Assembly: GCA_964423615.1 (NCBI GenBank)
Contig: CAYRFQ010000009.1
Span: forward strand, 1-64,000
Direction of reading: 5' to 3'
Origin: CAYRFQ01 sp964423615
Lineage (GTDB): Bacteria > Planctomycetota > Planctomycetia > Gemmatales > Gemmataceae
Length of the DNA: 64,000 nt
Part shown: positions 24,607-34,061 of the stretch, in pieces
Position numbering within the stretch: position 1 is the first letter of the stretch
How the letters are laid out: the number at the start of each line of letters is the position of its first letter
Made by a program: the position numbers and the translations under genes
Notes under the pieces: model-generated
Database searches by the model: none
Told to the model about the DNA's origin: nothing
The model's input: the letters and a program-made list of their open reading frames with translations, nothing else

Positions 24607-27600
24607 CTACTTCTTCGCCGGTGGAGCTTCCAAAATCCGTATGGTCTGGTCCTCGCTAGCGGAGAGCAGGCGAGTGTTATCGGGTGTGAAAACAAGTGAG
24701 GTAACTGAGCCTGTATGTCCTTGAACGGTCAATGTCGACAGGCCCACTTCGACGTCCCAGAGCTTAACAAGACGGTCGGCGCTTCCCGACGCGAGCCGTT
24801 TTCCGTCAGGACTGAACGTCAGGGAGAGAATAGCATCGTCGTGTCCCCGAAGGGAAGCTTTTCGTTTTCCGCTCGTAACGTCCCACAGGAAAATGACGTC
24901 GTCAGCACTTCCGCTGGCTAGGAGATTCGACTTGGGATGAAATGCGAGGGCATTGACTTCCGCTTCGTGGTCCTTCAGCTCATGAATCAGCTTGCCACTC
25001 TTGGCATCCCAGATGCGGATCGTACGGTCCACGCTTGCGGACGCCACAAACTGACCGTCAGAACTGAAACGCACGCACCGCACCGGGCCTTTGTGGCCCG
25101 TTAACTCGAACTTGTGTTTTCGCTTCATCACGTCCCAGACATGAATGATCGAATCGGCTCCACTCGACGCCAGGAATTTTCCAGAAGGATCGAAATCGAG
25201 GCTCAAGATCCGTTGGGTATGCCTGTCCAGCAATGCCTTCTGGGACGGTTGACCGGGAACGACCAGGTGTAGCTTTGTTTCTTCCGTTCCAATGGCAATC
25301 AAGTCCCGTTTAGGAGCCACGGCAATTACGCGGACCGGCTCGTTTGGAATCGTAATGCGACCGCTAGGCTTTTGGGAAGCGACGTCCCAGAAGACCAACT
25401 CTCCATTCGTTTCTCCGTTCGCATCGACTCCAGTCCCTCCGCTCACAGCGGTCTTACCGTCCGGGTAGAGCCCGAGACACATGACGGGGCCTTTGTGGAG
25501 TTTCACTATTGGGTTGGTATTCTCTTTCGGAAGTGTAAAACGAACGGCAGCCAGAAATTGGCCATCGCGGGAGAACGAGACTGTTCGTACGCTCGTCGGG
25601 TTGCCCTCAAGGGTCTGAGGATCCACTGGGTTTTGCAAGTCCCAGACCTTGACAGTATTCGTCGCATCGACCGAGGCGAGTTTCGGAGCCTCGGGATTGA
25701 AAGCCACAGCCTGCAAAGTATGTTTGTGCCCGCGCAAAACTAAGGGTTTCTTTTTCTGAGCCATATCCCAAATGCGAACAGTACGGTCCCAACTTCCCGA
25801 AGCGAGTGTTTTCCCATCTTTGTGAAAGGCTAGACAAGAAAGCCAATGCTTGTGGCCTCTGAGGGTCAAATCAACCTCACCTGATGCCAAGTCCCAAATG
25901 TGGATCAACCGACCTTCGTCTCCAGCGGCCAGAAATTGGCCCTTGCGATCAAAGGCAAGGCAAGCGACAGGGTACTTGTGCCATTGACCATCTTGATTCA
26001 GCGTTCGGATCAAGGCACCCGTCTTGACCGTCCAAAGCTTGACCGTTCGGTCGTCGGAACAAGAAGCCAACCGGGAACCATCGGGACTCACAGCGACACC
26101 CCGGACTGACCGATTGTGGGCCGTAATCTCTCGGAGTTTCGTCCCGAGTTGGGGGTCCCAGAGGATGATTTTTCCACCTGCTGCTGCCGAAGCGAGGAAA
26201 CTGTCGTCCGGCGCGAAAGAAATTGCCCGGATAGGTCTTGTATGGCCAACGAGCGTTTTCAAAACGGTCCCAGATTCGACGTCCCAAAGTTTGATCATCC
26301 GATCGAGTCCCGCCGAGGCAACCCATTGGCCATCCGAACTGAAGGCAACCTGGGTGACTTTCTCGACATGACCTCGCAACTGTAGTTTCTCCGAAGTACA
26401 GAGACGATTGAGGTAAAACCATTCAAAACTGCGGAGATCGACTTCACCTTCTGTATGCTTCGTCAGCTGCGCAAGAATCTGTTTGGCACGATTTCTGCGC
26501 CCGCGAGCAAGTTCGTCTTGAGCCGAAGCGACTTGCTTGACATAGAGGTTTCGCCGGGCCTTCTGATAATTGTCTAGAGCTACCTTCTTGGCCCGCATTG
26601 CCTGTTGAGCCGATTTCTTGGCGGCGTTTTCAGCAACGAGGGCCTTTTTCGCATTGTCTTCGGCCTTGAGTTTTTGGGCCTGGGCTTCGGCTTCATTGGT
26701 GACGGCTATCTCGGCGTTTTTCTTTGCCAGATTCCTGGCAGTGATGGCCGCCCGCCGCTCAAAATCGGCTTTGAGCCACAAAGCCGTTATTCCCATCAAG
26801 CCTCCAACGAGGACGACACACAACCCAACGATCAAAGAGGCGACGACTGGATTGCGGCGTGCCCATTTCCAGGCATGCTCATACGAACTGACGGGACGAG
26901 CTTGTATTGGTTCGTTGTTGAGAAATCGTTGGAGATCGCGAGCCAATTCTCCCGCGCTGGAATACCGCTTTTCGGGTTCTTTTTGGAGACACTTGAGACA
27001 AATGACTTCAAGATCCCTTGGAACGTCCGGCTGTAACCGCCGTGGTGGGACTGGTTCGACCTTTTGGACTTGTTGGAGTGTGTCGAGGACAGTCTGACCT
27101 CGAAAAGGCGGTCGACCGGTCAGCATGTCGTAAAACATCGCCCCGAGGGAATAAATGTCCGCCGCAGGCCCGATGGATTTCGTTAGGCCTTTCGCTTGTT
27201 CGGGGGACATGTAACTCGGCGTCCCGAGAATCGCTCCGGTCCCCGTTTGACCACTGTCGTCGTCGAGACTTTTGGCCAGCCCGAAGTCTGTGATTTTCGG
27301 CTCGTTATCCTGGGTAAGGAGAACATTTGCGGGCTTTAAATCACGGTGAATGATGTTTTTCTTGTGGGCAAAATCCATCGCATCGGCGAGTTTTTGCATC
27401 GTCCGCGCTACTTCTCGGGGAGCTAACGGAGTTCCCTGCAGTTTGTCGGACAACGTGCCGCCGTCGACGAATTCCAACGAGAAGTAGGGACGCCCGTCGT
27501 GCTCTCCGACCTCGTAAATTTGGACTATGTTGGGGTGGTGTAGAGCCGCAACAGCTTGCCCTTCACTCCGAAACCTCGCGAGTTCCTTCGGGGAAGCATG

Positions 27601-28332
27601 AGCACCCGAGAGAATCATCTTCAACGCCGTCATACGATTCAGGCGGGTTTGCTTGGCTTGATAAACAACGCCCATCCCACCTCGACCCAACTCTCGTATG
27701 ATTTCATAACCTGGGATGCCGACTTTCGATCTCGTTGGGGCGGACAGTTCTTCGAGATAAGTGTCTTGGTGAAAGGGACCACCTTTCTCGAGAGGAGCCA
27801 AGGGAACGTACGGGGTTGCAGACATTTCCTGGCTTTCAGAGACCACATCGGGCCGCTCCAAAGTCTCTTCAACTACTGGAGCAGGAAACCAAGACGTTTG
27901 GTCCGATGGATTCGATTGACTGGAACCTTGATGAGCACGAAGGTCATCGCTCTCGGTCTTTTCGTCGGCAGGTTCGTCTAGTATTGGGTCGGGAGGTGGT
28001 TGATCGATCGTGGCATCAGATGGGGCGAGTTGAGGAGTCGTGTTTCGCGGACTCAACTCGCCCGTGGTTTCCGGGCACACGAGATGTTTGGTATCTTCAG
28101 GGACCTCGAATTCGGCATAATGTGCGGGACGCTCTGCTTGACGCAGTTGAGGAGGACCAAATTCGTTCTGCTCAGTCTGGGCGTGAGTCTTTGGCGCATC
28201 TAACGTTGCATCGAGCATCTCACACGCCTGGATTTCAACACTGGACGCTCCACAGACTGGGCAAACCGCCTGCGTTTGGTCGGGGCCTTGTGCCCACTCG
28301 TGTCCATCGACGCAACGGAAACGACGTTGCAT
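24607..28332 (-). CDS. Membrane Ser/Thr protein kinase with 14 WD40 repeats
   Basis: 1241 aa. A zinc-ribbon-like start (C7, H11, C24, C27 in CVDGHEW...CPVCG) and an acidic Pro/Thr-rich linker precede the kinase domain at about 209-470: G-loop ELGRGGMGVVY, Lys238 in ALKM, HRDLKPANVLL at 329-339, DFG at 349-351 and GTPSYMSPEQAKG. A transmembrane helix is at about 495-520 and a long Ala/Lys/Glu-rich coiled coil at 525-610. The remaining 590 residues hold 14 WD40 repeats ending in xxLWD or xxIWD, enough for two seven-bladed propellers outside the membrane. All catalytic residues are present. The repeats probably sense or scaffold a partner. The kinase is not in an operon. Confidence 0.95.
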   Translation of the reverse strand: MQRRFRCVDGHEWAQGPDQTQAVCPVCGASSVEIQACEMLDATLDAPKTHAQTEQNEFGPPQLRQAERPAHYAEFEVPEDTKHLVCPETTGELSPRNTTPQLAPSDATIDQPPPDPILDEPADEKTESDDLRAHQGSSQSNPSDQTSWFPAPVVEETLERPDVVSESQEMSATPYVPLAPLEKGGPFHQDTYLEELSAPTRSKVGIPGYEIIRELGRGGMGVVYQAKQTRLNRMTALKMILSGAHASPKELARFRSEGQAVAALHHPNIVQIYEVGEHDGRPYFSLEFVDGGTLSDKLQGTPLAPREVARTMQKLADAMDFAHKKNIIHRDLKPANVLLTQDNEPKITDFGLAKSLDDDSGQTGTGAILGTPSYMSPEQAKGLTKSIGPAADIYSLGAMFYDMLTGRPPFRGQTVLDTLQQVQKVEPVPPRRLQPDVPRDLEVICLKCLQKEPEKRYSSAGELARDLQRFLNNEPIQARPVSSYEHAWKWARRNPVVASLIVGLCVVLVGGLMGITALWLKADFERRAAITARNLAKKNAEIAVTNEAEAQAQKLKAEDNAKKALVAENAAKKSAQQAMRAKKVALDNYQKARRNLYVKQVASAQDELARGRRNRAKQILAQLTKHTEGEVDLRSFEWFYLNRLCTSEKLQLRGHVEKVTQVAFSSDGQWVASAGLDRMIKLWDVESGTVLKTLVGHTRPIRAISFAPDDSFLASAAAGGKIILWDPQLGTKLREITAHNRSVRGVAVSPDGSRLASCSDDRTVKLWTVKTGALIRTLNQDGQWHKYPVACLAFDRKGQFLAAGDEGRLIHIWDLASGEVDLTLRGHKHWLSCLAFHKDGKTLASGSWDRTVRIWDMAQKKKPLVLRGHKHTLQAVAFNPEAPKLASVDATNTVKVWDLQNPVDPQTLEGNPTSVRTVSFSRDGQFLAAVRFTLPKENTNPIVKLHKGPVMCLGLYPDGKTAVSGGTGVDANGETNGELVFWDVASQKPSGRITIPNEPVRVIAVAPKRDLIAIGTEETKLHLVVPGQPSQKALLDRHTQRILSLDFDPSGKFLASSGADSIIHVWDVMKRKHKFELTGHKGPVRCVRFSSDGQFVASASVDRTIRIWDAKSGKLIHELKDHEAEVNALAFHPKSNLLASGSADDVIFLWDVTSGKRKASLRGHDDAILSLTFSPDGKRLASGSADRLVKLWDVEVGLSTLTVQGHTGSVTSLVFTPDNTRLLSASEDQTIRILEAPPAKK

Positions 28333-29077
28333 TGCGACCCCCTAGTTCCAGAAGTTTCCCCGCATGCCTCCTGCGCGAGTCATCTGCCAGTACGAACATC
28401 TTGTTTATTTTACCAGCCAAGAGGGTGTTCCGTGGAAAGAATTTGTAAAGGCAAGCGATTGCACATATAAAAACTGATAATTTTATTCTTATAGATTATA
28501 AAATTAACATATAACACTTATCGTTTAACCTGAAGGAGCAGGCTAATCTCAGACAAACCGTTCAACTTCCGAAATCGGTTTGTCTCGACTCACTCGCAAC
28601 AATCAGCGAACGCATCGATCCCGACTCCAGGCAAAGTCAAGGTGCGTTCACCGATCATTTAGTGGATCGATAATACCACCCTTCGGCGTGGGGATGCAGG
28701 CACGACAGGGACTTTGAACCGCCTCATTGTGGGATTCTATGGAAGTGTTTTGATCTATCGTTTGCATGCTCCGTGTGGTGCGGGGGATTTCCTGGATGCG
28801 GAATGGAAGGAAAGAGACTGGAAGAAGTTCCGAATCGCCAGCAGCGGTTCCTGATGAGGGCTGCTCCTGCCAAGGCCTGACCCGATTGACAAGTTCCAAC
28901 TCCGGCTTTTCCCCTCTTCCAGTCGTCTTGATTGGGACAACCCGATTACTCGATCTCGCATAGCTCCCAAGAGGATTTCAGAAAATGACACTCCACGAAC
29001 CTTTCATCGTGAAGGATGGTCTGTGTGTGTAGAGGTGTTTAGCACCCACTTTTTGACTTACTAATTGGAGACGATCC
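28333..29077. other. Intergenic region with an A/T-rich island
   Basis: About 745 bases without a supported gene. Positions 28434-28530 are strikingly A/T-rich compared with the rest of the window and include tataat on the minus strand (28495-28500, read in reverse), so it may be the promoter/UP region of the kinase gene; I found no matching -35. Short frames between 28640 and 28995 on both strands lack ribosome sites and look non-coding. Confidence 0.5.
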
Positions 29078-29503
29078 TTGCCACGCAAGCCGAAAATCGC
29101 TCGCCGAAATATAGCCCGATACTGTTCAGAAATCAGTCCCGAGGATGGCCTCGATCCTCGCTTTGACTGCAAAGAGAATCCGCACAAGGTCCAAAATCGT
29201 AAGGCCCTGCAACTTTGCGGTCAAGTATTTCGGACTCTCAGCGCGGTGCTCGGCGGAGAATGCGACGATGAAATTCTTCGTGATTTGATGATAGATTCAG
29301 TGACCCCCGCGCCGAACGCTGCGAGGTTGCTGGTCACGGTCTATCCGTTCTCGCTGGCTTCTGTCGTTCCGCCCGAAGCCATCCTTGCTCGGTTGCATCA
29401 GGCTCACGGATTATTGCGAAGCGAGGTCGCCGCCGCGATCAACCGACGTAAAACTCCTGACTTGATTTTCCATGTTATCAACCCGCCCAAGACGATTGAG
29501 TAA
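29078..29503 (+). CDS. rbfA: RbfA-like ribosome-binding factor (divergent)
   Basis: 141 aa, starting at TTG (29078) with ggaga 6 nt upstream. After a basic N-terminus, the RbfA pattern is recognisable: NRKALQLCGQVFRTLSAVLG corresponds to the first helix, DLMIDSVTPAPNAARLLVTV to the first strands of the KH-like fold, and HQAHGLLRSEVAAAINRRKT plus PDLIFHVI to the last helix and strand, where RbfA usually reads LRxxLaxxlxxRxxPELxF. RbfA binds the 30S subunit and helps 16S rRNA 5' end maturation. Usual neighbours infB, truB and nusA are absent, so the assignment rests on sequence pattern alone. Confidence 0.6.
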   Translation: MPRKPKIARRNIARYCSEISPEDGLDPRFDCKENPHKVQNRKALQLCGQVFRTLSAVLGGECDDEILRDLMIDSVTPAPNAARLLVTVYPFSLASVVPPEAILARLHQAHGLLRSEVAAAINRRKTPDLIFHVINPPKTIE

Positions 29504-29664
29504 AGACCATTGCGAATGGACTTGGCGACACGGGTTCTGTTAGCTCGTACGATTTGGTTGTCACGTTTTCTTAAGGAACCGGGACGTAACAATGGAACCG
29601 AAATGCGACTACCGACTCAACCAACAGGATTATGGTGCTCGGCAGGTGCGAAAAGGGGAGACTG

Positions 29665-31566
29665 TCAGGTCTTCCCTCGAATGGATTTACTTACGTCCTG
29701 GTGAAGTTGATCCAGGTCTTTGGTTAGCTTTTCCAACGTGACGAGTTCCGTTCGGATGTCTTCCGTTGGTGAACTGCGATTCAACACCTCTACCCGGTTG
29801 GAAACAAATGCTGCGTGCCGTGAATTGGCCAGCAACAGTTTTCGCAAAGCTAACCAGTCGTTACGTGCCAAACATACCCCAAATGCTTCGCGGACTTTGG
29901 GAATATTCTCCTGGAGTCCCTTTGTGTCCAATTTTCCGGACCAGACGTTCGTCAGGAACCGACGAGCCGTGTAAAGTTTTGACTCAGGGTCGTCAAAACC
30001 TGGGAGTTGCCACTGAGCTTTCAAGGCTTTTCGCCGTTTGGCAACTTCCATCAATCCAGGGCGTTTGACCAACACCTGATCGTACAGCTTCAAAGCTTCG
30101 TCATATTCCCCTTGCTTGGTGAACAGCTGGGCTCGCTTGACCAGCGCTTGCAAACGTCTGGTTTCGGGCATTTCGTTAATGAGGGCTTCGAGACTCTCGA
30201 TGAATTTCTGCAAGCTGGCGTGACGTGCCTCGAGTTGCGATAAAAAACGCGAGCCTTTATCAATGTCGAGTGGAGGCTTGACTTTCAAGGCTAGAGTTTT
30301 CAGCTCGTCTCGTTGTTCTCGGAGACGTTTCAGTTCGCCAGTCATGACTCTTTCGCCAGTTCGCGCGAGCAACAGCGCAGCCTCGGGAGATTTCTTCAAC
30401 TCACCGTTGAGCCGAGACGCTCGATCGGCGGAGACATTCAACCCCTCATAAATCCGCCTTAACCAACGAGCGTACCGAAATCGAATGAATGCCGTTCTTT
30501 TGCCTTTCAAATTCACACTTATGGGACAGGACACAAATTCGCTGTCGACTATTGGAACGACGAATTCGGCCAACGTTTCGGTTTTACTACGAACCTTGAC
30601 GAATGCTATGCCGTTGAACTGCTGAGTGATGTGGACTCGAAGGGTTGATTCGACGGCCTCCTCGACGACCTTATCATTGAAACCATTCCGACCGATAGAC
30701 ACCTTGAGCGTTCCTCCGGTGATTCGTTGTCCACGAAAAGGGACAAACTGCAACCGCAAATGATCCCGAATCGTTGTTAATCGGAGGCAACGATATCCAA
30801 GGACTCCTGGTCCGGGCTGAAGTCCCAACCCTCGAAAACGTTGGTAGTACTCGCACTGACAAATTCCGTCATCGAGGATTTGAACGACACGCAGAAGGGT
30901 CCAGTCGAGTTGATCACTTTGTGTTTCTCCAGCTTGTTGGAGAATCCGACAAACCGCGAAAACGTCTCCTGGCTTCAACCAACGATCGAGAGAAACGCCA
31001 AGTTGGCCACCTTGGATGGCAACTCTCGCAGTCCCTCCGCTTCGAGCAGGATCAGGGTTCACCTGCAGGAGAGTAGCGGTCAAGCCAAAATCGTGATCCA
31101 CAAGTTTCGCCGCAAGACGGGGGACTTGAAATCGATCTCGGGTCATGGCTTCGCGTGAAGGCCCAGGCGACAAACCGGTGGCTCCGTCCTCTTGTCGGGT
31201 CCGAATGCGGTAGGAGCCGTCTTCATAATCGATCAGGACGAAATGCGTTTTTGCTGTGGATAGTTTATCGTGGTTGTCCAGAGCCGACTGCAAACCTTTC
31301 TGGAGAACCTCGTTCAGGAGCGGATGTGTTTGGATTTGGACACGGGCTAGCTTTCCATACGTGGCCCCGAGCAATGACAACAACCGTTTCTCCACCCGTT
31401 TTTTGAATGCGGACGTGAATACTTGATGCCGACTGAAGTGCAGGACGATGTTGAGTTGATACGGGGTCTTCGATTTCGGATCGAGTCGAGCTTGTGCGTT
31501 TGTGGGAAACGACGCAAACAAGCCAAACGCGGCCAATGCCAAACCGAAAAGAATCATTCGCGACAT
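29665..31566 (-). CDS. Large secreted protein of unknown function
   Basis: 633 aa from the ATG at 31566, with ggag 8 nt upstream. It overlaps the 3' end of aroA by 13 bp, implying translational coupling. A signal peptide (MSRMILFGLALAAFGLFASF) is followed by a domain to about 330 with TPYQLNIVLHFSRHQVFTSA and RVEKRLLSLLGATYG. Later parts contain PEGA-like beta segments and a helical region around 410-600 with a TPR-like unit (AQLFTKQGEYDEALKLYDQVL). It may act at the cell envelope. I do not know the family. Confidence 0.85.
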   Translation of the reverse strand: MSRMILFGLALAAFGLFASFPTNAQARLDPKSKTPYQLNIVLHFSRHQVFTSAFKKRVEKRLLSLLGATYGKLARVQIQTHPLLNEVLQKGLQSALDNHDKLSTAKTHFVLIDYEDGSYRIRTRQEDGATGLSPGPSREAMTRDRFQVPRLAAKLVDHDFGLTATLLQVNPDPARSGGTARVAIQGGQLGVSLDRWLKPGDVFAVCRILQQAGETQSDQLDWTLLRVVQILDDGICQCEYYQRFRGLGLQPGPGVLGYRCLRLTTIRDHLRLQFVPFRGQRITGGTLKVSIGRNGFNDKVVEEAVESTLRVHITQQFNGIAFVKVRSKTETLAEFVVPIVDSEFVSCPISVNLKGKRTAFIRFRYARWLRRIYEGLNVSADRASRLNGELKKSPEAALLLARTGERVMTGELKRLREQRDELKTLALKVKPPLDIDKGSRFLSQLEARHASLQKFIESLEALINEMPETRRLQALVKRAQLFTKQGEYDEALKLYDQVLVKRPGLMEVAKRRKALKAQWQLPGFDDPESKLYTARRFLTNVWSGKLDTKGLQENIPKVREAFGVCLARNDWLALRKLLLANSRHAAFVSNRVEVLNRSSPTEDIRTELVTLEKLTKDLDQLHQDVSKSIRGKT

Positions 31567-32891
31567 CGCAATTTCTCCAAGTCTCGGAAAAACCCCGGAT
31601 AGGTCTTGGCCACGCAACTTGGGTTTTTCACAAAGACGCCGTGAACTCGCAAACCGATCAGAGCCAAACTCATGGCCATTCGGTGATCGTCATAGGTCTC
31701 GACTTCGGCTGCCTTCAGATGGGTTGGTGTAATCGTCAGCCCGTCGTCGCGTTCTTCGACGGTTCCGCCAAGCCGTCGGATTTCTGTTGCGAGGGCGGTG
31801 AGTCGGTCGGTCTCCTTGTGACGGATGTGGCCGACGTTGCGGATTGTCGTCGGTCCTTGAGCAAAGCACGCCACGGCGGCCAGTGTCATCACGGTGTCAC
31901 TAATATCGTTCATGTCGACATCGACGCCGTTTAAACGGTCCCCTCGGATAACGACATCGGTCACGTTCCTGGTCACTCGACAACCCATTTGTTCGAGAAC
32001 TTCGAGGAACCGGACATCACCCTGCAAACCAGGCATCTTCAATTCGGGCAGTTCGACTTCCCCGCCGGTGATTGCAGCAGCAGCGGCGAAATACGAAGCC
32101 GCCGAGGCGTCCGGTTCGATGGCGTAGGTTATTGGGGTGTAATGCTGGTTTCCTGGGATGACAAAACGTTGGGCTCCATCCCGTTCGATCCTTCCGCCGA
32201 ACTGTCGTATCATCTCAACGGTCATCGTGACGTACGGTTGCGAGACCAAAGTTCCGTCGACCTCGACCGTCGTATCGCCTTTCGCCAAGGGTAACGCCAT
32301 CAGCAATCCACTTAGGTACTGACTACTGATGTCCCCTTTGATGCGGACTGTCCCGCCTTGGATACCCTTCGTTTCGACGACGACGGGCGGACAACCGTTA
32401 TCGTTTTCGCTCTTTGCATCGACGCCGATTTGTTGCAGCGCGGTGAGCAAATCCTGGATCGGTCGCTCACGCATCCTGGGCACTCCATCGAGCCGGTATT
32501 TACCTGGGCGGAGAGCAACCATCGCGGTTAGAAATCGCATCGTCGTACCGGAGTTGGCGACGTACAAATCGATCGAGTCCTTGGGCCATCGGCCCCCCAT
32601 CGACGAAACCCCGATTTGGGAAGTGTCCCATCGGCACGAAACGTGAATCCCGAGCCGATTTAAACTGTCTATCATGACCTCGGTGTCGTCGCTTTGTAAT
32701 GCTCCGGTCAACACCGAGTTATAATTGCCTTCGTTTTCGATCTCGGCTGGAGATCCCGATAGGGCTGCAAGGACAAGAGCCCGATTGGTGATGCTCTTCG
32801 AGCCAGGAACGCGAACAACACACTGAGGAGGCTCGGCAAGGGGCGTAATGCCTATCTTTTCGGGGTAAGCAAGAGCGGAGATGTTTGGCAT
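31554..32891 (-). CDS. aroA: 3-phosphoshikimate 1-carboxyvinyltransferase (EPSP synthase)
   Basis: 445 aa from the ATG at 32891 (MPNISALAYPEKIGITPLAE). An in-frame ATG at 32984 would extend it without family match. It transfers enolpyruvate from PEP to shikimate-3-phosphate in the shikimate pathway in the cytoplasm. Motifs: VPGSKSITNRAL binds PEP and shikimate-3-phosphate, YVANSGTTMRFLTAM, DGVPRMRERPIQDLL, GDISSQYLSGLLMALPLA, and the C-terminal VGHIRHKETDRL and TYDDHRMAMSLALIGL. Length and motif order are normal. truA lies 122 nt upstream on the same strand and the large secreted protein gene overlaps the end, so the three may be co-transcribed. Confidence 0.97.
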   Translation of the reverse strand: MPNISALAYPEKIGITPLAEPPQCVVRVPGSKSITNRALVLAALSGSPAEIENEGNYNSVLTGALQSDDTEVMIDSLNRLGIHVSCRWDTSQIGVSSMGGRWPKDSIDLYVANSGTTMRFLTAMVALRPGKYRLDGVPRMRERPIQDLLTALQQIGVDAKSENDNGCPPVVVETKGIQGGTVRIKGDISSQYLSGLLMALPLAKGDTTVEVDGTLVSQPYVTMTVEMIRQFGGRIERDGAQRFVIPGNQHYTPITYAIEPDASAASYFAAAAAITGGEVELPELKMPGLQGDVRFLEVLEQMGCRVTRNVTDVVIRGDRLNGVDVDMNDISDTVMTLAAVACFAQGPTTIRNVGHIRHKETDRLTALATEIRRLGGTVEERDDGLTITPTHLKAAEVETYDDHRMAMSLALIGLRVHGVFVKNPSCVAKTYPGFFRDLEKLRCRE

Positions 32892-33013
32892 ATCGTTTAA
32901 TTCTTTCCGATTAGGGCACCTCGACGCCGCTTTGGTGTTGTTTGCTTGTCGTGTGATTTTTGCCGGCAGTCTGACTCGCGGCAATTACCTACCACGGTCC
33001 AACAACATTCCAT

Positions 33014-33772
33014 TCACTCCAAAGTCTCCGGATACGTCACGCGCATCAAAAAAAGCCCTTGCGGGGGCACGTTGGGTCCAGCTTGGGTGCGGTCTCTTGA
33101 CTCCAGAATGGTTTTGACTTGGCTTGGTGGCCAGTAGCCCCGTCCCACCTGAACGAGTGTCCCCGTGATCGCACGCACCATATTATAGAGAAATCCGTCG
33201 GCTTCCACATCCACCCAAATCCACTCTCCCACGCGACTTAAACTCAAGTGCAGGATCGTGCGGACACTCGATGCTCGGTTTGGCCACTCGGTTTCGAAAC
33301 AAGCAAAGTCGTGTTTGCCCTTCAAGCAGTCCGCTGCCTCGCGCATGAGATCCACGTCAAGGCGTTGGCGACTCTGGTGACAGTAACGACGCAGAAACGG
33401 ATTAGGTACATCGGCGTCATGAATGACGTATCGATACAGCTTTTTGACTGCCGTCCGATTCGCGTCGAACGACCGTGGAACCACTTCGGCGGACGAAATC
33501 ACTACGTCTGCTGGGAGCCGGGCGTTCACGCCACGCATGAGGACTTCCGCTGAATGGTGTGTATCAGTATGGAAATTCACGACCTGGCCCACGGCGTGAA
33601 CCCCCGAATCGGTTCTGCCGCTGGCGTTCACTTTGACGCGCTTTTCTTGCGTCATGAGTGCAATTACTGTCTCGAGCGTTTCTTGAACAGTCCGCTTCTT
33701 CGGCTGAATTTGCCAACCAAAAAAGTCGGTGCCGTCGTAAGCCAAGACGAATTTGAAGTTTCGAGAAGCCAT
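33014..33772 (-). CDS. truA: tRNA pseudouridine(38-40) synthase TruA
   Basis: 252 aa, normal for the family. It isomerises uridines 38-40 in the anticodon arm. The catalytic Asp55 lies in NASGRTDSGVHAVGQV. Other motifs are LAYDGTDFFGWQIQP at the N-terminus, HARHxx-equivalent segments in the middle (DCLKGKHDFACFE) and FLYNMVRAITGTLVQVGRGY near the end. No Shine-Dalgarno is visible before the ATG at 33772, but MASRNFKFVLAYDGTDF is the expected N-terminus. Divergent from the nfeD-like gene. Confidence 0.97.
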   Translation of the reverse strand: MASRNFKFVLAYDGTDFFGWQIQPKKRTVQETLETVIALMTQEKRVKVNASGRTDSGVHAVGQVVNFHTDTHHSAEVLMRGVNARLPADVVISSAEVVPRSFDANRTAVKKLYRYVIHDADVPNPFLRRYCHQSRQRLDVDLMREAADCLKGKHDFACFETEWPNRASSVRTILHLSLSRVGEWIWVDVEADGFLYNMVRAITGTLVQVGRGYWPPSQVKTILESRDRTQAGPNVPPQGLFLMRVTYPETLE

Positions 33773-33893
33773 GAAAATATCTTGTGCGTGTGCAGAGTTT
33801 TGGACGCGTTTTTGTCAAGAATTCAAACCGACCAACGAATTACACGATGGCAGACCGACTTGATCCGCCATTTTTCTCGTAACACTGGATAAC

Positions 33894-33923
33894 TTTACAC
33901 CCTGTTTTCGTGTCGCATATAAT
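33894..33923 (+). promoter_or_regulatory. Sigma-70-type promoter for the nfeD-like operon
   Basis: A tttaca box (33894-33899, 5 of 6 to ttgaca) is separated by 18 bases from a perfect tataat (33918-33923). It lies about 140 bases before the nfeD-like start at 34062 in the divergent region with truA, pointing towards nfeD/floA. Confidence 0.55.
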
Positions 33924-34061
33924 GACAGAGTCGACTCGTGAAAAGTTCCGAGCACTCCAGAGCCTTCATCTCGCTCTTTTTCCAAAAAGTATCGATTGGT
34001 TCTCAACGGTTGTTGGAGTGATCCGGAATTCGCCCGCCATCCAACGGAGAGGAAATCGTCT

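Noticed and set aside
28640..28995. Signal recognition particle or 6S RNA in the 28-29 kb gap
   Set aside because: I looked for the conserved ggaaggaagca-type loop or a long bubble hairpin and found neither.
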